From: Prevotella sp. | GTDB lineage: Bacteria > Bacteroidota > Bacteroidia > Bacteroidales > Bacteroidaceae | Reading direction: 5' to 3' | NCBI GenBank assembly: GCA_022511075.1 | Contig: JAFLSE010000018.1 | Coordinates: forward strand, 1 to 50,822 | DNA: 50,822 nt | Shown: in pieces, positions 25,923 through 34,968 of the stretch | Numbering within the stretch: position 1 is the first letter of the stretch | How the letters are laid out: each line of letters opens with the position of its first letter | Position numbers and translations under genes: made by a program | The notes under the pieces: generated by a model | Databases searched by the model: none | What the model was told of the DNA's origin: nothing | What the model saw: only the letters and a program-made list of their open reading frames with translations

Positions 25923-26918
25923 ATGGAACAAGAAATAATAAAACCGGTAAATAAGGAACTTCTCATAGGTGAACTGACACCTGAACGCCAGTTGAGAATG
26001 ACCAACAAGAGCAACAACGAGATTTACGTTGTTGACGCTCATAATGCACCGAACACGCTGCGTGAGATTGGACGACTGCGTGAGATTGTATTTCGCGAGG
26101 CTGGCGGAGGCACGGGAAAATCACTCGATATAGATGAGTTTGATACCTGCGAGAACTGCTATAAGCAACTTATCGTGTGGAATCCAGAGGCACAGGAAAT
26201 CATAGGCGGCTACCGCTATATATTAGGCACCGATGTGGAGTTGGATGCAGATGGACAGCCTAAACTTGCCACAAGCCACATGTTCCACTTTTCGCAAAAG
26301 TTTATAGATGAATATCTGCCATATACAGTGGAATTAGGACGCTCTTTCGTAGCATTGGAATACCAGAATACCGGCAAACATGCATCGAAATCGCTTTTTG
26401 CCCTTGATAATCTTTGGGACGGATTGGGTGCGCTTACCGTAATAAAGCCTAACGTGAAATACTTCTTTGGCAAGATGACGATGTATCCCTCGTATCTTCG
26501 TCATGGGCGCGATATGATTCTCTATTTCCTAAAGAAACATTTCGAAGACAAGGAGCATCTTGTGCTGCCAATGAAGCCGCTGGTAATTGAGGAAAATCCC
26601 GAAGAACTTGCCAAACTGTTCTGCGAAGATAATTTCAAGGAAGACTATCGAATACTTAACCGCGAGGTGCGCAAACTTGGACTCAACATTCCGCCTCTTG
26701 TAAACGCATATATGGGTTTGTCACCTACGATGAAACTTTTCGGTACTGCAATAAACTATGGTTTCGGCGATGTAGAGGAGACTGGCATACTCATCGCCGT
26801 TGATGAGATATTGGAACAGAAGCGTGTGCGCCACATTGACTCTTTCATAAAGGAGCATCCCGAGGCATTGCAGATAACGAGTGGTGCAAACAACGTTTTC
26901 TACAAAAACAAGGAATAA
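25923..26918 (+). CDS. glsB: GNAT-fold N-acyltransferase (GlsB-like, glycine lipid synthesis)
   Basis: 331 residues resembling OlsB/GlsB-type enzymes that transfer a 3-hydroxy fatty acid from acyl-ACP to the amino group of an amino acid. The GNAT core includes IGRLREIVFREAGGGTGKS, QEIIGGYRYILG and YTVELGRSFVALEYQ. A C-terminal extension includes SPTMKLFGTAINYGFGDVEE, shared by the GlsB group as I know it. It lies 42 nt after the O-acyltransferase. Glycine as acceptor is inferred from the Bacteroides model; ornithine is the alternative. Confidence 0.75.
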   Translation: MEQEIIKPVNKELLIGELTPERQLRMTNKSNNEIYVVDAHNAPNTLREIGRLREIVFREAGGGTGKSLDIDEFDTCENCYKQLIVWNPEAQEIIGGYRYILGTDVELDADGQPKLATSHMFHFSQKFIDEYLPYTVELGRSFVALEYQNTGKHASKSLFALDNLWDGLGALTVIKPNVKYFFGKMTMYPSYLRHGRDMILYFLKKHFEDKEHLVLPMKPLVIEENPEELAKLFCEDNFKEDYRILNREVRKLGLNIPPLVNAYMGLSPTMKLFGTAINYGFGDVEETGILIAVDEILEQKRVRHIDSFIKEHPEALQITSGANNVFYKNKE

Positions 26919-26950
26919 AGCTGCTGACAAAACCTATTACACTGCAAAAT

Positions 26951-29458
26951 ATGAAGAAGATATTACTACTGACACTATTGATGGTGCTATGTATTGCAAA
27001 CGCACCGGCGAGGGGCAGGTATTGCGGACTTGACCCAACACACCCGATAACGTTTCTTGGCGACAAGATAAAGTATGGCGATAAGATAATACTGCTGAAC
27101 GAACATGCTATATATGTGGATGGCAATATACCCGACAAATTGCTGAAAAAGCACAAGCACGTTTACAGAACATTCCAAGAGGCAGCGCAACATTTCGTTG
27201 ACGGAACGGAGGAAGAGCCAATGTGTGTTTATTTTGCCCCATACGTTTATTGGGCAAATGACCCTGACACGCCTGCTGTAGTGGTGGGTGAGGGAAAAGC
27301 TGATCCTATTGGTATGGTGGTGAAATGCGAGAACCTGCATCTCATCGGACTTGTTGAGGATGCACGCAACGTTGTGATTGCATCGAAACGCGGACACATG
27401 CAGGGTGCCTCTGGCAATTTCACTATGTTTGACTTCTATGGCGATGGTTTGCAGATAAGCAATATGACGTTGGGCAACTTCTGTAACGTGGACTTGGAAT
27501 ATCCGCTAAAGCCCGAACTGAACATAGAGAAGCGCAGCGCAGCCATAACGCAGGCTCACGTGGCATATAGTCACGGTGATAAAGTTGTGGCACGCAACGT
27601 GCGTTTCATAAGTCGTCTGAATATGAATCCGCTCAGCGGAGCAAAGCGGATTTTCTTTGACCATTGCCACATGGAGTGTACCGACGATGCCCTTGCCGGC
27701 AATGGGGTTTACCTATCGTGTACGATAGACTTGTACGGACAAAAGCCTTTCTACACTACACATAACTGTGGTGCTGTGTTCCTTGACTGCGACTTCACTG
27801 TATATTCGGGCAGTACTATGATGTTTACAAAGATGAGCGGTCCGCTTACCATCATCAATTGCCGCTATAAGGCTGCCGACAACACATCAATATCGTGGAC
27901 AACATATCCCGAAAACACCCTGCGATGCTACACTTCGGGATTCCTTTTCAATAATGCTCCTTACAAGATTGGTGCAAACAATCCGCAAAACACCATCGAC
28001 ATTAGCAATAAGCCGTTGATTGAGGCTTTTGTGACAAAAAAAGAGGGAAAGACATTCTACAACATAGGTAATCTATTGGGCGGTGACGACGGGTGGAATC
28101 CCATTGACTCAATTACTGCCGGCAAGGAGATGCCTACGGCACTACTCGTAGACAAGTCAGAAATACAACTACGCACCGGCGACGACGAAGTGGTGGTAAA
28201 GGCAACCCCTATGCGTCATTCCGGCTATGCGTGGCGTGGCAAGCATTTGCCTATTCACTGGAGTATTCCCGAAGGATATGAACAATATGTAAACCTTTCT
28301 GCTACGGAAGGCGACAGCATAACGATAAAGTCAATAAACGAGACGGACGAAACCGTAACATTTTGTGTAGAGGCTTACACTGATGATGGATTGCATGCTG
28401 CTGTTGAGGTGACGACAAAACCTAAATTGCTGCCGCAGCCTGCATTCACGCAGAAGCCTCGCATAGTTATGGCAGAAGACGGTAAGTCGCTGCGTGTTGA
28501 ATACGCCCTTGACCTGCAAGGCAGGAAAGACATGTCGGAAATCACTTGGTGGCGAGCAAGCAGCGCAGATGGAAGTGATGCAATTCCTATCATTGTGAGC
28601 CGCGGCGGAGTGCCTGAAACAACATACCCTCTAACCTCTCCCGACAATAACAGTTACGTGATTGTTTCGGTTGAGCCTCATCACCTGCGCAGTCTCGACG
28701 AGGACAGAACAATGAAGGCGATGATACATATAGGAAATGTTGTCGCAGACAAGCAGGTATCGATTGATACCGACTTCCGTACCATACCAACATCTAACCA
28801 ACTCCGTATAATGCCTGGATGCTGGACTCTCGACGGTTACAAACCGCTCGATACTGCCGAGTTTGAATGGCCGCCATTAAACCTCGACAAGGATATGTGG
28901 AAATACGACAAGGGTATTTATGGTGCTGTAGGCTATGGACTTCTGCAGGCTCAACGTGGTGCTCGCATTATGTATCAGCCAGCTGGAGTAAGTGCTGCAT
29001 TCGGTGATATGTCGATAATATTGGACGTAGACCCGACAAAGGGTGCAGGTCAGGGCTTTGGTAGTGCCACTGGACAGTATATGGATGTATGCATAAAGTT
29101 TGACCCGAAGACACTTACGGGCTACGCTTTGCGTATAATCCGTACACCGAAGCACAACAAAGCTGTTGACTTCCTCCTTATAAAATATGAGAATGGCGTA
29201 ACACAACCTATAACAGAACCTATAACAGCAGGATGCTATCGCACGGGATGTACAATATTGCTGGAGATTAAGGGAAGTCTGTTTACTGCCAATGTAATAA
29301 CGGCGAAGCCGCTAACCTCCGATATCCCATTATCCAAGAGCGTATCACTACAGGCTGATATAAAGCCAAATGCTTATGGCGGTTTTGCAATCCAGCATAC
29401 AGGTACCGTTGGCGAAGGAACGACAATGCTCCATCGTCTGCGCGTGGATTGGGATTGA
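26951..29458 (+). CDS. Exported right-handed beta-helix protein, function unknown
   Basis: 835 residues with a signal peptide (about 1-21, MKKILLLTLLMVLCIANAPA). Residues about 95-330 contain short repeated strands with NC, DC and NN turns (CENLHLIGLV, DGLQISNMTLG, AVFLDCDF, LTIINCRYKA), which is the pattern of a pectin lyase/pectinesterase-type beta-helix. The second half (about 400-830) has Ig-like strand-rich domains and no clear catalytic motif. It may be a carbohydrate esterase or lyase, or a binding protein. It precedes an OPT transporter by 46 nt, so they may share a substrate. Confidence 0.6.
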   Translation: MKKILLLTLLMVLCIANAPARGRYCGLDPTHPITFLGDKIKYGDKIILLNEHAIYVDGNIPDKLLKKHKHVYRTFQEAAQHFVDGTEEEPMCVYFAPYVYWANDPDTPAVVVGEGKADPIGMVVKCENLHLIGLVEDARNVVIASKRGHMQGASGNFTMFDFYGDGLQISNMTLGNFCNVDLEYPLKPELNIEKRSAAITQAHVAYSHGDKVVARNVRFISRLNMNPLSGAKRIFFDHCHMECTDDALAGNGVYLSCTIDLYGQKPFYTTHNCGAVFLDCDFTVYSGSTMMFTKMSGPLTIINCRYKAADNTSISWTTYPENTLRCYTSGFLFNNAPYKIGANNPQNTIDISNKPLIEAFVTKKEGKTFYNIGNLLGGDDGWNPIDSITAGKEMPTALLVDKSEIQLRTGDDEVVVKATPMRHSGYAWRGKHLPIHWSIPEGYEQYVNLSATEGDSITIKSINETDETVTFCVEAYTDDGLHAAVEVTTKPKLLPQPAFTQKPRIVMAEDGKSLRVEYALDLQGRKDMSEITWWRASSADGSDAIPIIVSRGGVPETTYPLTSPDNNSYVIVSVEPHHLRSLDEDRTMKAMIHIGNVVADKQVSIDTDFRTIPTSNQLRIMPGCWTLDGYKPLDTAEFEWPPLNLDKDMWKYDKGIYGAVGYGLLQAQRGARIMYQPAGVSAAFGDMSIILDVDPTKGAGQGFGSATGQYMDVCIKFDPKTLTGYALRIIRTPKHNKAVDFLLIKYENGVTQPITEPITAGCYRTGCTILLEIKGSLFTANVITAKPLTSDIPLSKSVSLQADIKPNAYGGFAIQHTGTVGEGTTMLHRLRVDWD

Positions 29459-29504
29459 TGTTATATTGTAAGATAAGAAAAACTAAACACATTATTTATA
29501 TATT

Positions 29505-31475
29505 ATGGAAGAAAAGACATCACTGCCGGAAAACGCCTTTCGCGAGTTGAATCCCGGTGAGGAATATGAACCAATTATGTCGCCACGCAGGCAATATCCC
29601 GAAGTAACAACTTGGTCTGTAACGTGGGGTATTCTTATGACAATCCTGTTTTCTGCAGCCGCTGCATACCTCGGCTTGAAGGTTGGCCAGGTGTTCGAGG
29701 CTGCCATTCCAATTGCCATTATTGCCGTAGGTGTCTCCACAGCGGCAAAGCGCAACAAGGCACTTGGCGAGAATGTCATTATACAAAGCATCGGTGCTTG
29801 TTCGGGTGCTGTAGTGGCAGGAGCTATCTTTACGTTGCCGGCAATCTACATTTTGCAGGCAAAATACCCAGAGATGAGCGCATCGTTCGTAAAGATATTC
29901 ATCTCCTCTCTACTGGGTGGAGTGATAGGAATATTGTTCCTCATACCTTTCCGTAAGTATTTCGTGAGTGACATGCACGGCAAATATCCGTTCCCCGAGG
30001 CCACAGCCACAACACAAGTGCTTGTTAGTGGAGAAAAGGGCGGTGCGCAGGCAAAGCCGCTTCTTATTGCAGGACTTGTGGGCGGACTCTACGATTTCGT
30101 GGTAGCCACTTTTGGCTGGTGGAACGAAAACTTCACCTCTCGCTTTTGCGAATGGGGAGTGATGCTTGCTGATAAGGCTAAACTTGTTTTCAAGCTCAAT
30201 ACCGGTGCAGCTGTGCTTGGTCTTGGCTATATCATAGGTTTCAAGTATGCCTTGATAATCACCCTCGGCTCTTTGGCAGTATGGTGGCTGCTTGTGCCAG
30301 GTATGAACATTCTCTTTGCCGACCAAGTGCTCAACGCATGGGATCCGTCTATCACACAGACTGTAAGCGAGATGTCGCCCGAGACAATATTCCGTGCATA
30401 TGGTAAGAATATCGGTATAGGCGCTATCGCTATGGCTGGTATCATTGGTATAATTCGCTCGTGGGGAATTATCAGAGGAGCAGTGTCGTTGGCGGTAGGC
30501 GAAATGAAAGGTAAGAGCGACGCACAGAAAGAAGCGTTGCGTACCAGTCGCGACATATCGTTCAAGATTATAGCTATCGGATCTATTGTCACCATTTTAG
30601 CAACGTTCATTTTCTTCTGGTTCGGTGTTATGCACAACCTGCTTTTTGCCGTTGTAGGCATATTGCTCGTAGCTGTAATAGCATTCCTTTTCACCACCGT
30701 GGCTGCAAATGCCATCGCTATCGTGGGTAGCAACCCTGTTAGTGGTATGACCCTTATGACTCTGATATTGGCATCGGTGGTTATGGTTGCTGTAGGACTA
30801 AACGGCACGAGTGGCATGTTGGCAGCCCTCATTATGGGTGGCGTGGTATGCACGGCACTCTCAATGTCGGGTGCATTCATTACCGACCTCAAGATTGGCT
30901 ATTGGCTCGGCACGACCCCAAAGAAGCAAGAAACATGGAAGTTCCTTGGCACACTTGTTTCCGCTGCCACTGTTGGCGGTGTGATGATACTGCTTAACGA
31001 GACCTACGGCTTTGCCAGTGGTCAGTTGGCAGCTCCGCAGGCTAATGCCATGGCTGCCGTGATAGACCCACTCATGAACGGTGTCGGTGCTCCGTGGTTG
31101 CTTTACGCCATTGGTGCTGCACTTGCCGTTATTCTGACATTGTGCAAGATTCCAGCCTTGGCTTTTGCCCTTGGTATGTTCATTCCTATGGAGCTCAACG
31201 TTCCATTGCTCGTTGGTGGTGCAATAAATTGGTATGTAACTACTCGCAGCAACAATGCAGAGATAAACAAGGAACGTGGTGAGAAAGGTACTCTGCTTGC
31301 TTCGGGCTTCATTGCCGGCGGTGCACTTATGGGTGTTGTGTCAGCATTGCTTCGTTTCGTAGGCTTCAATCCTATCAACGAGACTTGGTTGGCAAATCCA
31401 TTGTCAGAGATTTGCTCACTCATAGCATACGTTCTCCTTATGCTGTATTTCATCAAGGCTACAAAAGTAAAATAA
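29505..31475 (+). CDS. OPT family oligopeptide or metal-chelate transporter
   Basis: 656-residue polytopic membrane protein with about 15 hydrophobic segments. Family-typical segments are YLGLKVGQVFEAAIPIA, the GKYPFPEATATTQVLV motif and IVGSNPVSGMTLM. OPT proteins import oligopeptides or metal chelates by proton symport; the substrate here is unknown. It follows an exported beta-helix protein and precedes bcp by 25 nt. Confidence 0.9.
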   Translation: MEEKTSLPENAFRELNPGEEYEPIMSPRRQYPEVTTWSVTWGILMTILFSAAAAYLGLKVGQVFEAAIPIAIIAVGVSTAAKRNKALGENVIIQSIGACSGAVVAGAIFTLPAIYILQAKYPEMSASFVKIFISSLLGGVIGILFLIPFRKYFVSDMHGKYPFPEATATTQVLVSGEKGGAQAKPLLIAGLVGGLYDFVVATFGWWNENFTSRFCEWGVMLADKAKLVFKLNTGAAVLGLGYIIGFKYALIITLGSLAVWWLLVPGMNILFADQVLNAWDPSITQTVSEMSPETIFRAYGKNIGIGAIAMAGIIGIIRSWGIIRGAVSLAVGEMKGKSDAQKEALRTSRDISFKIIAIGSIVTILATFIFFWFGVMHNLLFAVVGILLVAVIAFLFTTVAANAIAIVGSNPVSGMTLMTLILASVVMVAVGLNGTSGMLAALIMGGVVCTALSMSGAFITDLKIGYWLGTTPKKQETWKFLGTLVSAATVGGVMILLNETYGFASGQLAAPQANAMAAVIDPLMNGVGAPWLLYAIGAALAVILTLCKIPALAFALGMFIPMELNVPLLVGGAINWYVTTRSNNAEINKERGEKGTLLASGFIAGGALMGVVSALLRFVGFNPINETWLANPLSEICSLIAYVLLMLYFIKATKVK

Positions 31476-31500
31476 AAATATCGTATTTTAATAGATTATT

Positions 31501-31950
31501 ATGAAAGTTGGTGATATGGTGCCCGAAGTTCTGGGCGTAAACGAAGACGGCAAGCCCGTGAAGATAAGCGACTATAAAGGTCGCAAGGTGGTGTTGTACT
31601 TCTATCCAAAGGATAATACGCCGGGGTGTACAGCGGAGGCTTGCAGTCTGCGAGACAACTACGGAAGTCTGCAGGAACAGGGATATGAGGTAATTGGCGT
31701 GAGTGCTGACTCGCAGACAAGCCATCAGCGTTTCAAGGAAAAGCAACAACTGCCGTTTACTCTGATATCGGATGCCGACAAGACTTTGATAGAGCAGATG
31801 GGTTGCTGGGGCGAGAAGAAGATGTGCGGCCGCACGAGCATAGGCATACTGCGCACTACGTTCATCATTGACGAGGAAGGCAAGATAGAGCGTATTTTTA
31901 CTCCTAAGGAGATAAAGACAAAGATACACGCAGAGCAGATATTAGGTTGA
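31501..31950 (+). CDS. bcp: Thioredoxin-dependent peroxiredoxin Bcp
   Basis: 149-residue PrxQ/Bcp-type peroxiredoxin that reduces hydroperoxides in the cytoplasm. The peroxidatic Cys43 and the resolving Cys48 sit in PGCTAEACSLRDN, the atypical 2-Cys arrangement, and FYPKDNT precedes it. Its stop TGA overlaps the TTG start of the following gene. Thioredoxin, its likely reductant, is encoded at 36981. Confidence 0.93.
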   Translation: MKVGDMVPEVLGVNEDGKPVKISDYKGRKVVLYFYPKDNTPGCTAEACSLRDNYGSLQEQGYEVIGVSADSQTSHQRFKEKQQLPFTLISDADKTLIEQMGCWGEKKMCGRTSIGILRTTFIIDEEGKIERIFTPKEIKTKIHAEQILG

Positions 31951-34900
31951 AAAAGGCAAGAACATACGTTATGTATCTTGCGATGCTGACAGTAATTGTT
32001 GGCATCGCAGGATGTTCTGCGCAGAAGAATACGGCGAAGAGCCGCTGGTGGCAGTCGTTCACTGCACGCTACAACACCTACTATAATGGTAGTGTGGCGT
32101 TCATAGACGGAGCGGAGGCACAGGAAAAAGGTAACGAAGACAACTTTACGGAGACGCTTCCGCTGTATGTGGTAGGCAACAAGAAGACGCGCGACATTGG
32201 CAAAAGCGACTTCGAGCGTGCCATAGAGAAATCGGAGAAAGCAATAAAGCAGCACAGCATAAAGCGCCGCCCGGAGTGGAACAAGAGCCGACGCAAGACA
32301 GCAAAGGACATAGAGTGGTTAAATCGCAGGGAGTACAACCCGTTCCTGTGGCGTGCATGGCTGCTTTTGGGCAAGTCGCAGTTTATGTCGGGTCAGTTTG
32401 AAGAGGCTGCTGCCACATTCTCCTATATGTCGCGCCTCTATGCCACGCAGCCTGCGATATACGGCATAGCACGCACATGGTTGGCAAAGAGTTATTGCGA
32501 ACTTGACTGGATGTATGACGCAGAAGACGTACTCCGAAACCTAAAGCGAGACAGCGTTCACTATAAGGCACAGGCTGACCTCGACTATGCCCAGTGCGAC
32601 TATTATCTGCACAACGGGCAATATAAGGAAGCAGCCGAGATGCTTGCAAAGGTGATAAAGCACGAGAAACGCAGGAAGCAGAAAGCACGCGAATGGTTTC
32701 TCATGGGGCAGTTGCAGCGACAACTCGGCAATCCCACGGCTGCATACAAGGCTTTCGGTCATGTGATAAGGCTCAACCCTTCGTATCAGACGGAGTTCAA
32801 CGCACGCATAGCGCAGACGGAAGTGATGGCGCAGGGCAAATCGAAGCAGATGATAGGCAAGTTGCGCAGAATGGCTGCCAATGACAACAACAAGGACTAT
32901 CTCGACCAAGTGTACTATGCAATAGGAAATATATATATGAGCCGCAAGGACACGGTAAACGCCATTGCCGCCTACGAGAAAGGCAACGAGAAGGCAACCC
33001 GCGCAGGTGTGGAGAAAGGCGTGCTGCTGTTGAGGCTCGGCGACATATATTGGGATATGGAACGATATTCCGATGCACAAAGATGCTATGGCGAGGCGAT
33101 AGGATTGCTTGACAAGGAACGCAATGACTACGAGCAACTTTCGGAACGCTCAAAGATTCTCGACGAACTCGTGCCACACACCGAGGCTGTACATTTGCAG
33201 GACTCTTTGCAGGAACTTGCAAGGATGCCGGAGGCGGAAAGGCTTAAAGCCATAGACCGTGTGATAGAGGCTCTGAAGAAGAAAGAAAGAGAAGAACGGT
33301 TGGCAAGAGAGGCTGCCGAGGCAGAACAAGCGCAGGCACAGCAGTCGCAGATAGGCAACAGGCAAGGCAACGCAAACGCCACGCAGCAGACACAGGGCGG
33401 CGCTTGGTATTTCTACAATCCAATAGCCGTGAGCCAAGGTAAGACGCAGTTCCAGCAATTGTGGGGCAAGCGTCCTAATGAAGACAACTGGCAACGTATC
33501 AACAAGACGGTGGTGGCAATGGAAGTGCCTAACAATGACGAGGACAACGATTCAGGAGAAGACGGTGAAGAAAACGAAGAGGCAGGACAAGACACGGAAA
33601 CTGCACAAGACGAAAATGCACCTGCTGCTGCCGACTCCACCGCCCTCGACCCACACAACCGCGAATACTACCTGGCACAGATTCCTTTCACCGAAGAGCA
33701 ATTGGAGGCAAGCAATGCAACCATAATGGACGGGCTTTTCAACTCTGGCGTAATATTCAAGGATAAACTTGACAATCTCGGCAGGAGCGAAAAGGCATTG
33801 ACAAGACTCACGACGCAATATCCCGACTACGGCAGAAACGACGAGGCATGGTATCACCTATTCCTTCTGTACTCGCGCCGTGGCGACATAGTAAAGGCAG
33901 ATCGCTGCATAGACTTTATGAAAGCCAGTTACCCAGAGAGCGAATGGACGCAAACCGTTACCGACCCATACTTTGCCGATAACGCTCGTTTCGGCGTGCA
34001 TCTCGAAGACTCTCTATACGCTGCTACATACGAGGCGTTCAAGGCTGACCGCCATAGAGAGGTGCACGGCAACGCTACAGTGTCGCGCGAACGTTTCCCA
34101 CAAGGCGAAAACCGTGCCAAGTTCCTGTTTATTGACGGATTGAGCATGCTTAACAGCGGAGATGTAAACGGCTGCGTGGCAAGCCTGAAGGAAGTGGTGG
34201 AGAAACATTCGCAGAGCGAGGTGGCAGAATTGGCTGGTATGATAGTTAAAGGTGTGCAGGAAGGTCGCCCGTTGCATGGCGGTAAGTTTGATATTGGCGA
34301 TGTGTGGTCGCGCCGCAGCGCAGCATTAGCCATTGCCGACTCCACACAGGCAGATACCCTTTCGCGCGACGTAAACACCAACTATGTTTTCATCTTGGCA
34401 TACGATGCCGACAGCGTTAACCAGAACAGGCTGCTCTACGAGATGGCTCGCTATAACTTCAGCAACTTCCTCGTGCGCAACTTCAACATAGAGATTGACA
34501 ACGATAATGGCATAAGCCGTATGATTGTGTCGGGCTTCCTCAACTACGACGAGGCATTGCAATATGCCCGAAAACTGTATTCGCCTACAGGTATAGGCGA
34601 CAAACTTGAAGGTTGCCGCCGTATTATAATAAGCACCGACAACCTGAAACTGCTCGGCATACGATACAGTTACAAGGAGTACGAAGAGTTTTTCGAAAAG
34701 GCATTTGCACCGCTGCCCGAAAACAAACTGCCGTTGCTGATGGAGCCTGAAAGCGTTGAACAAGACGACGAGCCTCTTGGCGGGGGATATCCTGAATATA
34801 AGGAAGAAGAGCCGGCAGTGAAAGAGCAGCCGCAGAACAATGAAACAACCGATACTCCCGACACTCCGCAAGAAGAAGAGGAGGAGGAAGAAGAAGAGGA

Positions 34901-34958
34901 ACAGCCTGTGATGCAGCAGAACATCATAATTGACTTTGACGACGATTTCTATAGATAG
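31947..34958 (+). CDS. porW: Type IX secretion TPR lipoprotein (PorW/SprE-like)
   Basis: 1003 residues. A lipoprotein signal peptide ends at IAGC with Cys23. Tetratricopeptide-like helical repeats follow (about 125-400 and 580-720; FMSGQFEEAAATFSYMSRLY, AYKAFGHVIRLNPSY). The middle contains a Gln-rich and then highly acidic linker (about 470-560), and a C-terminal folded domain. A run of ten glutamates near 980 precedes a final IIIDFDDDFYR. PorW/SprE proteins connect the outer-membrane T9SS complex to the PorLM motor. The TTG start at 31947 is chosen because it gives a KKAR signal-peptide N-region. It directly precedes the PorX-like gene, supporting the assignment. Confidence 0.8.
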   Translation: MKKARTYVMYLAMLTVIVGIAGCSAQKNTAKSRWWQSFTARYNTYYNGSVAFIDGAEAQEKGNEDNFTETLPLYVVGNKKTRDIGKSDFERAIEKSEKAIKQHSIKRRPEWNKSRRKTAKDIEWLNRREYNPFLWRAWLLLGKSQFMSGQFEEAAATFSYMSRLYATQPAIYGIARTWLAKSYCELDWMYDAEDVLRNLKRDSVHYKAQADLDYAQCDYYLHNGQYKEAAEMLAKVIKHEKRRKQKAREWFLMGQLQRQLGNPTAAYKAFGHVIRLNPSYQTEFNARIAQTEVMAQGKSKQMIGKLRRMAANDNNKDYLDQVYYAIGNIYMSRKDTVNAIAAYEKGNEKATRAGVEKGVLLLRLGDIYWDMERYSDAQRCYGEAIGLLDKERNDYEQLSERSKILDELVPHTEAVHLQDSLQELARMPEAERLKAIDRVIEALKKKEREERLAREAAEAEQAQAQQSQIGNRQGNANATQQTQGGAWYFYNPIAVSQGKTQFQQLWGKRPNEDNWQRINKTVVAMEVPNNDEDNDSGEDGEENEEAGQDTETAQDENAPAAADSTALDPHNREYYLAQIPFTEEQLEASNATIMDGLFNSGVIFKDKLDNLGRSEKALTRLTTQYPDYGRNDEAWYHLFLLYSRRGDIVKADRCIDFMKASYPESEWTQTVTDPYFADNARFGVHLEDSLYAATYEAFKADRHREVHGNATVSRERFPQGENRAKFLFIDGLSMLNSGDVNGCVASLKEVVEKHSQSEVAELAGMIVKGVQEGRPLHGGKFDIGDVWSRRSAALAIADSTQADTLSRDVNTNYVFILAYDADSVNQNRLLYEMARYNFSNFLVRNFNIEIDNDNGISRMIVSGFLNYDEALQYARKLYSPTGIGDKLEGCRRIIISTDNLKLLGIRYSYKEYEEFFEKAFAPLPENKLPLLMEPESVEQDDEPLGGGYPEYKEEEPAVKEQPQNNETTDTPDTPQEEEEEEEEEEQPVMQQNIIIDFDDDFYR

Positions 34959-34968
34959 CATACGATAG

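Noticed and set aside
31947..34958. Start of the PorW-like gene at ATG 31971
   Set aside because: The TTG at 31947 gives a KKAR N-region before the hydrophobic core and lipobox, a better lipoprotein signal peptide, and couples to bcp.
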